A DNA stretch of 64,000 nucleotides from Bacillota bacterium (GTDB lineage Bacteria; Bacillota_E; JAJZYS01; JAJYTV01). Both the position numbers and the translations under genes were made by a program. Shown one piece after another: positions 50,103 to 57,961 of the stretch (position 1 is the stretch's first letter; each line of letters begins with the position of its first letter). The stretch covers positions 1-64,000 of the forward strand of contig JAJZVM010000017.1 of the NCBI GenBank assembly GCA_021845645.1, in the 5' to 3' direction. The notes under the pieces are model-generated. The model made no database searches. It saw only the letters and a program-made list of their open reading frames with translations, and was not told where the DNA came from.

Positions 50103-51326
50103 TTGTCGGCCCTGAATCACGATCGCTACCTGCCCTGGGCCCTGCTCGGCGGGCTTGGCTGGTTCTTCGTCTACGCAGACCGTGCCGTCTTGAGCCCGCT
50201 CCTGCACGCCTTCGGACTGCAGTTCCACGTCGGTCCGGACCAGCTTGGCCTGATCTCCTCGGCCTTTTTCCTGACGTACACCGCTGTGCAGATCCCCGCC
50301 GGCCACCTGGCGGACCGCCTTTCGCCGCGCAGCCTCCTCGGTGCGGGCTACGTCGGCTTCGGCATCTTCATCGCAGGCACGGGCGCGGCCTGGAGCTACG
50401 GCGCTCTGCTCGGGCTGTCGGCGCTGGCCGGGGCGTTCCAGGGCGTCTACTACCCGACCCAGTTCGCCATCACAGCACGCCGCATTCCCGAGAAGGCGCT
50501 GCCGGTCGCCAACGCGGTGATCACCGCCGGCATGGGCGCAGGCATCGCGGGGGGATACCTCGTCGCCGCCCTCCTGGCCCCGGGCGACTGGCGCATCCCT
50601 GTCCGGATTCTCGGGCTGCTGACGGTAGCCGTAGGCGTCTGGCTGTATCTCGCGACGCCGTCGCGTGTGGAGCGCCCCGGCCGCTCGGAGTCGTCGGGCG
50701 TCCAGCGCCTTGCGACGCGTCGCTTCGCCGCGCTGCTGGCGATCAACTTCTGCTCGCTCTATCCGTTCTTCTTCCTGCTCGCCTGGCTGCCCTACGATCT
50801 CGGGCAGACCCACGCGCTGCACGGGTTGTGGCTCGGACTCGCCGCCTCCCTGCCGACCATCGTCGCCATCCCCGCGACTATTCTCTGGAGCCGACGCGCC
50901 GCGACGGGCCGGCTGCGTCGCATCCGCGTCCTCCTGGCCGCCGCCCTGCTCGCCCTGCTCGCGATGGGCCTCCTCAGTGGCATTTGGCCGCTCATGCTCG
51001 GTCTCGTCCTCTACGGCCTCAGCGGCAAGCTCGTGCTGGACCCGATGGTTCTCAGCGAGGTCGCCCAGAGCCTCGAGGGGGCACAATACGGCAGGGCCTA
51101 CGGCACGCTCAACTTCGTGGGCATGCTGGCGTCTGTGGTTGCACCTGCGTTGAGCGGCGTCCTGGTACAGCATTTCGGCAGCTTCTCGCCCGCGTTCGTC
51201 GTCGCGGCCTTCATGCTGCTCGTGGCCCTCGTCCTGAGCCTGGCCCTGTCTCCTCCGGCGCAGGTGGGACCGGTCCCTGGGACGAAACGTCCCCCCGTCG
51301 CAGCGGAAGGGGGAGGCTCGACGTGA
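50103..51326 (+). CDS. MFS transporter
   Basis: A 407-residue major facilitator of the anion:cation symporter/ExuT-like type. The loop 2-3 signature is GHLADRLSPRSLLGAG, preceded by SSAFFLTYTAVQIPAG, typical of organic-acid transporters. Twelve hydrophobic segments are evident. The TTG at 50103 follows GAGGTG at eight bases. Its TGA overlaps the GTG of the next gene (GTGA), so transporter and lipoprotein are translationally coupled. Confidence 0.9.
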   Translation: MSALNHDRYLPWALLGGLGWFFVYADRAVLSPLLHAFGLQFHVGPDQLGLISSAFFLTYTAVQIPAGHLADRLSPRSLLGAGYVGFGIFIAGTGAAWSYGALLGLSALAGAFQGVYYPTQFAITARRIPEKALPVANAVITAGMGAGIAGGYLVAALLAPGDWRIPVRILGLLTVAVGVWLYLATPSRVERPGRSESSGVQRLATRRFAALLAINFCSLYPFFFLLAWLPYDLGQTHALHGLWLGLAASLPTIVAIPATILWSRRAATGRLRRIRVLLAAALLALLAMGLLSGIWPLMLGLVLYGLSGKLVLDPMVLSEVAQSLEGAQYGRAYGTLNFVGMLASVVAPALSGVLVQHFGSFSPAFVVAAFMLLVALVLSLALSPPAQVGPVPGTKRPPVAAEGGGST

Positions 51327-53215
51327 GGAGGGGCCTCTTCGCCGTCCTGGCGGGCACTCTGCTTCTCTCCGCCTGCGGCGGGGCACAGCGCTCCCACGCG
51401 GTGACGCATCCGCAGCACCGACAGCAGGTGCAGCGGTCGCAGGCAGTGCAGCCTGCCTCTGCGGCATCTCTGCCCCCATACAGCGCAATCCTCTTCCGCT
51501 CCACGTTCCCCCAGCGCCCGGCCTTGCTGTCGGTACGCATGAATTCCCAAAGCGCAGGCTGGGCCATCCTCCAGCTGCTGCACGGAACGGCGGTCGCGCA
51601 CACGACCGACGGAGGCGCCACGTGGACCACGCTGCTGATCACGGCCAGCAGCGCCGTGCAGGTCGACTCCCCCGCACCCGCCACGGCGTTCGTGCTGGAG
51701 AACAGCTGCAGCCAGGGCGACTGCAAGGCGACGACGGTGCAGGCCACGTTCGACGCCGGACGCACCTGGCAGACCATCTTTCAGAGCAGCCGCTTCGCGG
51801 GGACGTCGATCAGCTTCCCGTCGCAGACTGTCGGCTTCATCGCGGGCAGCCTCGCAGGGACGGCCGCCTCGACCGGCGCCCTCTACGCGACCACGACGTC
51901 CGGCCTATCCTGGACCTTGCGGTCGACGCCATGTGCGTTCCAGGGTCCGAACGCCCAGGCGATCTCCTTCCTGGACGCAGGCCAGGGCTTCCTCATGTGC
52001 GGCGGCAACCCTGGCGCCGGCGAGCAGCCGAAGGTCTTCTACCAGACGCAGGACGGCGGCCACAGCTGGTCGATGGTCTCGGCGGCGGAGGGCACGGTCG
52101 CCCCGGCGAACGGCCTGCCTCTTTCCGGCTACATCCACAGCATGTTCTTCCTCAGCACCGAGACGGGCTTCATCGGCCTGGACCGGGGCGGCATCTACAT
52201 GACGCGCGACGGCGGCATCGACTGGCAGGCGGTCTTCGGATCGCCGTTGCCCACGGCCAGCGGCCAGGCCTTCTCCGTGGGCTTCAGCGACCCCGAGCAC
52301 GGCTGGCTCCTCGCGGGCGACGGTCCGCCCCTCTACACAACCGCCGACGGCGGCCTGACCTGGCAGCTCGTCTATCCGCCCCTGAGCCCGAGCACGGCGA
52401 TCTCCTTCCTCTCGCCGCAGCTGGGCTACGCAGCCGGCTGGACGTACGACGGCGCGACGGTGCTGCGGACGACGGACGGCGGCACCACCTGGACCGCCGC
52501 GGGCGAGGCGCCCGTCTCGCTCTCCGCGCTCGAGGTGCTCGGCCCGAGCGAGCTCATCGCGCTCGGCCAGGCGGACCTCTACGTATCGCTGGACGGCGGC
52601 CGGACGTGGCAGGTCCAGCCGTTCGCGCACGGCTGGTATCCCGCGGCGCTAGGCATGGAGAACACCCAGCGCGGCTGGGTGATCGGATACAGCCTTGCGG
52701 CGGGCAGGCAGCTCTTCTACACGGGCGACGCGGGCCTGGCGTGGCAGGCCCTGCCGACCCCGTTCGCCCCGAGCGCCGTCGTGCCGCTCGGCGGTCAGGA
52801 CGTCCTCGCCACAGGGACACCGACGGTGGCCAAGATATACCTGAACCCGGACAGGCAGGGCCGCACGGCGACCAGTCTCAAGTCCCAGACGCCCTACCTC
52901 TGGCGCAGCACGGACAGAGGTCTGCACTGGACCCCGATCTCCCTGCCGCACTGGCGACCCCAGCAGGGCGCTCCCGTCGGCATGCGCGTAGGTACCGAAG
53001 GTCTCGTCTGGCTCTGGTCGGGAAGCACCATCTGGCTGAGCCGCGACGGCGGCACGACATTCAGGCGCATCGGCTTCCGCCAGCTCGGCGGGCTCGGCGA
53101 CGTCAGCTTCACCGACGCACAGGACGGCTGGCTCCTGACGACGGCGGGAGCCCTCTATGCCACCGGCGACGGCGGGCTGACCTGGCAGGAGATCGCAAGC
53201 AGCGTCAGCTTCTAG
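51323..53215 (+). CDS. Lipoprotein with twelve Asp-box (YCF48/BNR-like) repeats
   Basis: A 630-residue exported protein. The signal ends at lipobox LLSAC with Cys18. After a Gln/His-rich linker, twelve Asp-box motifs occur roughly every 40-60 residues, for example TTDGGATW, TFDAGRTW, TQDGGHSW, TRDGGIDW, TADGGLTW, TTDGGTTW, SLDGGRTW, TGDAGLAW, STDRGLHW, SRDGGTTF and TGDGGLTW. Such repeats build sialidase-like or YCF48-type beta-propellers; no sialidase catalytic set is seen. A role as a cell-surface binding or assembly protein is inferred. GTG overlaps the MFS stop codon. The end overlaps the convergent phosphoesterase gene by 11 bases. Confidence 0.9.
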   Translation: MRRGLFAVLAGTLLLSACGGAQRSHAVTHPQHRQQVQRSQAVQPASAASLPPYSAILFRSTFPQRPALLSVRMNSQSAGWAILQLLHGTAVAHTTDGGATWTTLLITASSAVQVDSPAPATAFVLENSCSQGDCKATTVQATFDAGRTWQTIFQSSRFAGTSISFPSQTVGFIAGSLAGTAASTGALYATTTSGLSWTLRSTPCAFQGPNAQAISFLDAGQGFLMCGGNPGAGEQPKVFYQTQDGGHSWSMVSAAEGTVAPANGLPLSGYIHSMFFLSTETGFIGLDRGGIYMTRDGGIDWQAVFGSPLPTASGQAFSVGFSDPEHGWLLAGDGPPLYTTADGGLTWQLVYPPLSPSTAISFLSPQLGYAAGWTYDGATVLRTTDGGTTWTAAGEAPVSLSALEVLGPSELIALGQADLYVSLDGGRTWQVQPFAHGWYPAALGMENTQRGWVIGYSLAAGRQLFYTGDAGLAWQALPTPFAPSAVVPLGGQDVLATGTPTVAKIYLNPDRQGRTATSLKSQTPYLWRSTDRGLHWTPISLPHWRPQQGAPVGMRVGTEGLVWLWSGSTIWLSRDGGTTFRRIGFRQLGGLGDVSFTDAQDGWLLTTAGALYATGDGGLTWQEIASSVSF

Positions 53216-53888
53216 CGCCGGCCCCCAGGATGTAGCGCTCTGTCCAGGCCTGGGCGTCAGGCATGCCGCAGCGTACCACGCGCCGCGCCGCCTGCTTGAC
53301 GTCGTATTCGGTGCGCTGCATCTCCACATGCTCGCCGAGCAGGGCCCAGCAAGCGCCAGGGGCATCGCCTTCGGGCATACCGACGCTGCCGGGATGCACG
53401 AAGAGGCGTCCGTCCCTGTGTTCCTGCGCCTGACGATGACCGCTCCCCGCGACGATGACCTGCCCGCCGGCGGGGAGCTGGCCAGGTTCCCGGCCGTCAC
53501 CGGGCACGGCATGGTAGAAGTACACCTCGCCGAGATCTTGCATGAGGAAGCGAAGGTCGGAGGGGAGTGCCTGCAGGTAGTCGCGCTGGTGACCGGTGAT
53601 GCGGCCGGCCGCCCAGCGGGCGAGCGGGTCGCATGCGGCGAGCTCGCTGTGGTGTTTCGCCATGAGGAGGTCGTAGCACGTGACGACCGCCCGGTCCGCT
53701 GCTCCCTGGATCGCGACTGCCCAATCGCCGAGCGCCATCAGGATCTCGAGCGTCTCCGCCGGGAGAGGGCCCGCGGCGATGTCGCCGCCAAGCACGACCT
53801 TGTCGACATCGGCTCTGCGCGCGGCGTGCAAAGCCGCCTCGAGAGCGGGCAGGTTTCCGTGGATGTCATAGAGCGCGGCGATCCTCAT
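53205..53888 (-). CDS. Metallophosphoesterase (YfcE/MJ0936-like)
   Basis: A 227-residue calcineurin-like phosphoesterase. Motifs are ALYDIHGNLPALEAAL (DxHGN with metal ligands), VVLGGDIAAGP (GD), the region of NHE where GAADRAV replaces GNxD/HE, and VAGSGHRQAQ for GHTH, with FVHPGSVGMP. The DIHGN start and PGSVG end are typical of the MJ0936/YfcE branch, but the GNHE-like and GHTH motifs are altered (AADR and GHRQ), so activity may differ. The ATG at 53888 follows GAGGAGGG. Confidence 0.87.
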   Translation of the reverse strand: MRIAALYDIHGNLPALEAALHAARRADVDKVVLGGDIAAGPLPAETLEILMALGDWAVAIQGAADRAVVTCYDLLMAKHHSELAACDPLARWAAGRITGHQRDYLQALPSDLRFLMQDLGEVYFYHAVPGDGREPGQLPAGGQVIVAGSGHRQAQEHRDGRLFVHPGSVGMPEGDAPGACWALLGEHVEMQRTEYDVKQAARRVVRCGMPDAQAWTERYILGAGARS

Positions 53889-53972
53889 CCGCAGGCCCTC
53901 CTCTATCCGGCCGGCATCGGGTGCCCACGCCGGAGCGGTTCGCCCGGTCAGCGGCAATCCCTGCTCGGCGCG

Positions 53973-54002
53973 TTGACTGCGCCGCGGCGTTGCGGCTAGG
54001 CT
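53973..54002 (+). promoter_or_regulatory. Promoter for the Cys/His-rich miniprotein
   Basis: TTGACT (53973-53978), an 18-base spacer and TAGGCT (53997-54002) lie 30 bases before the TTG start at 54033. The -35 is close to consensus. Confidence 0.55.
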
Positions 54003-54032
54003 TGTGCTGAGCACGAGACAGGAGGCGATAGG

Positions 54033-54203
54033 TTGACCTTGATTCGCCTCGTACCGAAGGGTGCTGGCGCCACGACGTCCGACCACGACTGCGGCTGCCA
54101 CGATCACCACGGCGAGGTCGGCCAGTGCGGCTGCGGCGGCCACGGCCACGAGCACGGCGGACGCTGCGCCTGCGGCGGGCACCACGACCACGAGCAGGAG
54201 TAG
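54033..54203 (+). CDS. Cys/His-rich miniprotein, probably metal-binding
   Basis: A 56-residue ORF with its own promoter, an AGGAGG site seven bases before the TTG start, and a terminator eight bases after the stop. The last 40 residues hold three imperfect repeats, DCGCHDHHGEVGQ, CGCGGHGHEHGGR and CACGGHHDHEQE: six Cys as CxC pairs, eleven His and several acidic residues. This composition suggests binding of Ni, Zn or Cu, as in nickel-storage peptides, but I know of no family it belongs to. The first 16 residues (TLIRLVPKGAGATTS) look like ordinary coding sequence. Confidence 0.75.
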   Translation: MTLIRLVPKGAGATTSDHDCGCHDHHGEVGQCGCGGHGHEHGGRCACGGHHDHEQE

Positions 54204-54210
54204 GGCTTCT

Positions 54211-54236
54211 GGCGGGCACCCACACGGGTGCCCGCC
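54211..54236 (+). terminator. Terminator after the miniprotein gene
   Basis: A perfect 11-bp stem, GGCGGGCACCC and GGGTGCCCGCC, closes an ACAC loop and is followed by TTGCGCCTTGCC. It separates the miniprotein gene from the convergent tetR. Confidence 0.75.
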
Positions 54237-54273
54237 TTGCGCCTTGCCATGCGCGGCCCTCCGCCTGTCGCCG

Positions 54274-54786
54274 CTACGCGATGTCTCCAGCCAGACCGCG
54301 CAGGATGCCGTCGAGGACGAGGCGCGCGTCACCCTCAGGATCGGTCATGGCCTCCTGCAGGGCCCCACGCCAGGCCGCCAGGAGTACCGGTGCGACGGCG
54401 CTCGGGGCCCAGGGCCACAGCCCTCGCAGGAAGTCCACGGTCGCAGTGTCCCCTGCTTGCGCCGGCTGCACCAGGAACAGTCTCGCGCTGCGGTCCGCCT
54501 GGACCAGGTCCCACGCGGCGAGCAGTGCTGCGCGTACCGCCCTGGCGCCAGGCGGCGCCTGATCGGCCGCCTCCGCCATGACCGCACGCAGGCGGCTCCC
54601 GCTCAAGGCAAGCACTTCGTGATAGAGTGCAGGCTTGCCGCCGAAGTGGTGGTATAGCGCCCCTGTCGTGACCTGGGCACGGGCGCAGATCTCCTTGACG
54701 CCGGCCTTCGCGTAGCCTTGCTCCGCAAAGACTGCGGCCGCCGCGGCAAGGATCCGCGCGCGCGCCGGTGCCTCGCTGTCACTCAT
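54274..54786 (-). CDS. TetR/AcrR family transcriptional regulator
   Basis: A 170-residue TetR-type repressor. The DNA-binding domain is residues 8-55 (ARILAAAAAVFAEQGYAKAGVKEICARAQVTTGALYHHFGGKPALYHEV). The remainder is the variable ligand domain. The ATG at 54786 is the natural start; ATG at 54804 adds six residues. There is almost no ribosome binding site. A perfect palindrome lies 18 bases upstream, so it probably represses itself. The ABC-F gene upstream on the same strand is the nearest possible partner. Confidence 0.92.
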   Translation of the reverse strand: MSDSEAPARARILAAAAAVFAEQGYAKAGVKEICARAQVTTGALYHHFGGKPALYHEVLALSGSRLRAVMAEAADQAPPGARAVRAALLAAWDLVQADRSARLFLVQPAQAGDTATVDFLRGLWPWAPSAVAPVLLAAWRGALQEAMTDPEGDARLVLDGILRGLAGDIA

Positions 54787-54804
54787 AGCGTGATCGTAAC
54801 ACAT

Positions 54805-54820
54805 TTACGTACGTACGTAA
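54805..54820. promoter_or_regulatory. TetR operator, perfect 16-bp palindrome
   Basis: TTACGTACGTACGTAA is fully self-complementary. It is followed after six bases by a half-like ATTACGTAC at 54825-54833. It sits between the ABC-F stop and the tetR start, where an autoregulatory operator is expected. Confidence 0.75.
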
Positions 54821-54883
54821 TCCGATTACGTACCGCACCCGTGCGCGGTTCGAGGTCGCAGAGTCGCGGCGGATCGGACGGCG

Positions 54884-56449
54884 CTACTCCCGGTTGTCCG
54901 CATCCCCGCGAGAGTGTTCCCGCAGAGCTGCGACGAGGCGGTCCATCTCTTCCTGGGCCGCCCGCCGCCGGCTCGGTCCAAGGGACCCGACACGTGCGCT
55001 GAGCTCTGCCAGCCGCATCTGCATCAGGTCCCGCTCGATCGGCGATGCGCGTCGGGCAGGCCTTTCAAGGGCCTGCATGTGCAGGCTGCGCGTGGCGACG
55101 CGATCGCGGAACTGCCGGTCGTGGGAGACGAATACGACCGTCCCGGGGTAGCTGAGGAGCGCGGATTCGAGTGCCTGCCGGCCGGAAAGGTCGAGGTGGT
55201 TCGTCGGTTCATCCAGGAGGAGGATGTCGGCGCCGCGCACGAGACAGCAGCAGATCTGGAGCCGTACGCGCTCGCCCGGGCTCAGCCTGGAGACCTCCTG
55301 CAGGGCCGCGTCGCCGCGCAGATGGAAGTGGCCGAGCAGGGTGCGCGCCATCGCAGCGTCAGGAGCTCCCGCCGAGAGCATCGCGCCGAGTGCCGTTCCC
55401 GCCATAGGCAGGGGATCCTCCTGCTGCTGGAAATGGAGCCGCGTCGAGGGGTTCAGCGTGAGCCTGCCCAGCATGCGGCCCGCAGGCCGGTCCGCCGCAC
55501 GGCCGAAGGACGCGAGCAGCATAAGGAGGGTCGTCTTGCCGCTGCCGTTCGCGCCTACCAGCGCCAGTCGCTCGCCGCGCCTGAGATCGAAGCTCACGGG
55601 ACCGAACGCCGGCTGATGCCCGCCTTCGTAGGTGAACGCGACGTCCTGCGCCCGCACGAGGAGGGATGGCAGGTCCCGCGGTGCGAGAAAGGAGAAGGAG
55701 AGTGGTTTCTCCTCCCATGGTTTTTCGACGCGCCCCTGCTCGAGCCGCGCGACTCGCCGCTCGGTCGCGATCGCCTTGTGCATGAGTTTCGCGGCTCTGC
55801 GCTTGGCGGACGGGTTGCGCTCGCCGGCATCGCGGTGGGCCTTCTCCGCCCAGTTGCGCTGGCGGAGGGCAGACTCCCGCACCCGCTCGCGCTCCCTGCG
55901 CCAGGAGTCGTGTTGGTGGCGCTGGGCGGCAGCCTCTGCGGCGATCTGCTGCGCGAACTGCACCCACCCCCCCGCAAAGCTGCGCAGCCGGCCTTGCGTG
56001 ACAAAGAGCACCCGCCCTGCCATGGCCTCGACAAAGGCGCGGTCGTGGCAGGCGAAGAGCACAGCGCCGGTAAACGCCCTGAGTGCGGCTTCCAGCCAGG
56101 CCAGCCCCTCCGCGTCGAGGTGGTTGGTCGGCTCGTCGAGCAGAAGAAGATCGGGCTGTCGACCGAGCGCGTCCTGGATGCGCCGGCGCATGCGCTGACC
56201 GGAGCTCAGGGCATCTGCCGTGCGCATCGGCGCCTGCGCGACATAGGCGACGCGCCGAAACTCCTCGTAGCGCAGCACTCCGCTGCGGCCAGGCCCTGGC
56301 TCCCCTGCGAGGATGCGCAGAAGCGTCGACTTGCCGCAGCCGTTGTCCCCAAGGAGCGCGACGCGCTCCCCTCTCGCGATCTCGAACGATACATCGGACA
56401 AAAGGTCTCGGTCTCCGAAGGACACGCAAAGACCGCGCACGACCAGCAT
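54884..56449 (-). CDS. ABC-F family ATPase, possible ribosome-protection factor
   Basis: A 521-residue soluble protein with two ABC domains and no membrane part. Domain 1 has Walker A GDNGCGKST, signature LSSGQRMRR and Walker B LLLLDEPTNHLD. Domain 2 has GANGSGKTT, LSPGERVRL and DEPTNHLDLSG. The linker (residues about 175-255) is long, Arg-rich and helical (SWRRERERVRES, RNPSAKRRAAKLMHKAI), the P-site tRNA-interaction motif of ABC-F proteins. The length and divergent signature fit antibiotic-resistance ABC-F proteins rather than EttA. The ATG at 56449 follows GGGAGG. A leader peptide and competing hairpins upstream suggest inducible translation. Confidence 0.92.
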   Translation of the reverse strand: MLVVRGLCVSFGDRDLLSDVSFEIARGERVALLGDNGCGKSTLLRILAGEPGPGRSGVLRYEEFRRVAYVAQAPMRTADALSSGQRMRRRIQDALGRQPDLLLLDEPTNHLDAEGLAWLEAALRAFTGAVLFACHDRAFVEAMAGRVLFVTQGRLRSFAGGWVQFAQQIAAEAAAQRHQHDSWRRERERVRESALRQRNWAEKAHRDAGERNPSAKRRAAKLMHKAIATERRVARLEQGRVEKPWEEKPLSFSFLAPRDLPSLLVRAQDVAFTYEGGHQPAFGPVSFDLRRGERLALVGANGSGKTTLLMLLASFGRAADRPAGRMLGRLTLNPSTRLHFQQQEDPLPMAGTALGAMLSAGAPDAAMARTLLGHFHLRGDAALQEVSRLSPGERVRLQICCCLVRGADILLLDEPTNHLDLSGRQALESALLSYPGTVVFVSHDRQFRDRVATRSLHMQALERPARRASPIERDLMQMRLAELSARVGSLGPSRRRAAQEEMDRLVAALREHSRGDADNRE

Positions 56450-56461
56450 GGCAGCAAACCT

Positions 56462-56520
56462 CCCGGGAACGCGGGGTGTGCCCCGCATGGTGCATCCCGG
56501 GCGCGACTGCCCAGGAATGC
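56462..56520 (-). promoter_or_regulatory. Candidate translation attenuator of the ABC-F gene
   Basis: Two mutually exclusive hairpins lie between the leader stop and the ABC-F start. Hairpin 1 (56520-56492) begins right after the leader stop and pairs GCATTCC-T-GGGC with GCCCGGGATGC (11 pairs, one bulged T). Hairpin 2 (56501-56462) reuses CCCGGGA to pair with TCCCGGG, enclosing a second stem GCGGGG/CCCCGC; its 3' arm contains the first three G of the GGGAGG ribosome binding site (56464-56459). Hairpin 1 would therefore leave the site open and hairpin 2 would mask it. Confidence 0.6.
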
Positions 56521-56547
56521 CTAGATGCGTGCAGCGGTCTTGATCAT
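56521..56547 (-). CDS. Leader peptide MIKTAARI of the ABC-F gene
   Basis: An eight-codon ORF (ATG ATC AAG ACC GCT GCA CGC ATC TAG) with an excellent GGAGG at 56557-56553, five bases before the ATG. It lies between a promoter-like element at about 56580 and the two competing hairpins. Position and size match regulatory leader peptides of ribosome-targeting resistance genes. It does not resemble a leader peptide that I know by sequence. Confidence 0.65.
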   Translation of the reverse strand: MIKTAARI

Positions 56548-56573
56548 GTCAACCTCCGAAGAAGCGGATGGGC

Positions 56574-56590
56574 GCAGTATACCATACTGC
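56574..56590. promoter_or_regulatory. Extended -10 promoter within an inverted repeat, upstream of the ABC-F leader
   Basis: On the minus strand TGG-TATACT (56584-56576) is an extended -10. It is embedded in a perfect inverted repeat, GCAGTAT-ACC-ATACTGC at 56574-56590 (7-bp arms, 3-base centre). The repeat could be an operator or simply make the promoter symmetrical towards the plus-strand GNAT gene. Confidence 0.5.
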
Positions 56591-56690
56591 ACGCGGCGCT
56601 TGGACGGCGCAGGAGACCTTCAGATCCCCCGCGAACGCCCTGGCGGGCCGAATCGCTGGACACCGCTCGCCACGAAGGGGGAGTCTCGGC

Positions 56691-57165
56691 TTGGCACAGG
56701 TAGCGCTGCGCCCGATGGGCGAGGACGAGTACAGATCGTGGTACGAGGAAGCGCTCGCAGGATACGCGCAGGACCACGCCGCCACCGGCTGCGCCGGACG
56801 AGGCGCGCGAGATGGCGGCCAAGGAGTTTCAGGAGCTCCTGCCGGACGGCCCGCGATCCAGGGAACAGCACCTCTATACGATCGCGGACGCCGAAACCGG
56901 CGCGTGCGTCGGCATGATCTGGTTCGCCGAACGCGCGGCGCCGCAGGTGCCGCATGCGTTCATCTACGATCTGGTCGTCTGGGAGCGCCACCGTGGCAAG
57001 GGCTACGGCAAGGCCGCCATGCTCGCGGTCGAGCAGAAGGTGCAGGCGCTCGGCCTGCGCCGCATCGCGCTGCACGTCTTCGGCGAGAACCTGTCGGCGA
57101 TCGGTCTGTACGATGGCACTGGCTACAGGACCACGAACCGGCTCATGGCGAAGGATCTGCCGTGA
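56691..57165 (+). pseudogene. GNAT N-acetyltransferase gene with a one-base frameshift
   Basis: A TTG at 56691 behind GGGGGAG opens a frame reading AQVALRPMGEDEYRSWYEEALAGYAQDHAATG, the usual start of a GNAT family with this layout. Near 56785-56795 the homology moves to the +1 frame (APDEAREMAAKEFQELLPDG) and continues through the acetyl-CoA loop WERHRGKGYGKAAML to FGENLSAIGLYDGTGYRTTN. The span of 475 bases is one base too long, so a single inserted base explains it. It may be a sequencing error, a recent pseudogene, or a shorter protein from ATG 56812 (117 residues). The LysE gene follows. Confidence 0.75.
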
Positions 57166-57223
57166 AGGGAGTCGCACGTGCCGTGTCCGACTCCTGCGAC
57201 AAGATGCCCTGGGAGGGCTGGGC

Positions 57224-57853
57224 ATGACGCAAGCCTTCGCGCATGGATTCCTGCTCGCGTTCGCGCTGATCCTGCCGCTCGGCCCGCAGAACACGTTCAT
57301 CCTGACGCAGGGCGCGACGCAGCCCAAATGGCGCTCTGTGCTGCCAGTGGTGATCACGGCCGCTCTCTCCGACACCGTCTTGATCGCGCTCGCGATCGGC
57401 GGCGTCTCGCTCGTCCTGCTGGCCATCCCTGCGCTGCGCACCGTACTCAGCATCGCGGGCGTCCTGTTCCTCGCGTACATGGGCTACAAGACGTGGACGG
57501 CGCACGCAGGCACTGGCGGCGACGTGCCGTCCGGGGAGTGGACGCTCAGCCGCAAGGTGCGGCACAGCCTGTCGGTCTCGCTGCTGAACCCGCACGCCAT
57601 CATGGACACCGTGGTCGTGATCGGCGGCGGAGCAGCGATCTACACCACGATGGCCGACCGCTGGTCCTACGCCCTCGGTGTGACCTTCGTTTCCTGGATC
57701 TGGTTCCTCGGTCTCTCCGTCGCGGGGCGAGCCATCCACCGGGCCGCCAGGAGCACTGCGGCGCAGCGGACGCTCGACCGCTTCTCCGGCCTGCTGATGT
57801 GGCTGGTCGCGGTCCGCTACGCCTGGCAGCTCGCCTGGTCCGCGCGCTCGTAA
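57224..57853 (+). CDS. LysE/RhtB family amino acid exporter (YisU-like)
   Basis: A 209-residue membrane protein with six hydrophobic segments. FLLAFALILPLGPQNTFILTQGA is the LysE signature, and SLLNPHAIMDTVVVIGG the second conserved block. It resembles Bacillus YisU. The family exports basic or other amino acids. The ATG at 57224 follows GGGAGG at seven bases. Just upstream is the frameshifted acetyltransferase gene. Confidence 0.92.
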   Translation: MTQAFAHGFLLAFALILPLGPQNTFILTQGATQPKWRSVLPVVITAALSDTVLIALAIGGVSLVLLAIPALRTVLSIAGVLFLAYMGYKTWTAHAGTGGDVPSGEWTLSRKVRHSLSVSLLNPHAIMDTVVVIGGGAAIYTTMADRWSYALGVTFVSWIWFLGLSVAGRAIHRAARSTAAQRTLDRFSGLLMWLVAVRYAWQLAWSARS

Positions 57854-57961
57854 AGCGAGGATCGCGCCGGCAGTTGCATTCCCTCCGAGCCCCGTGCACT
57901 GCGGCATGGCGTTGTCCGAAAACCGCCAGCATCTCGACCGCGGATGCGGCAGAATGGGGCC

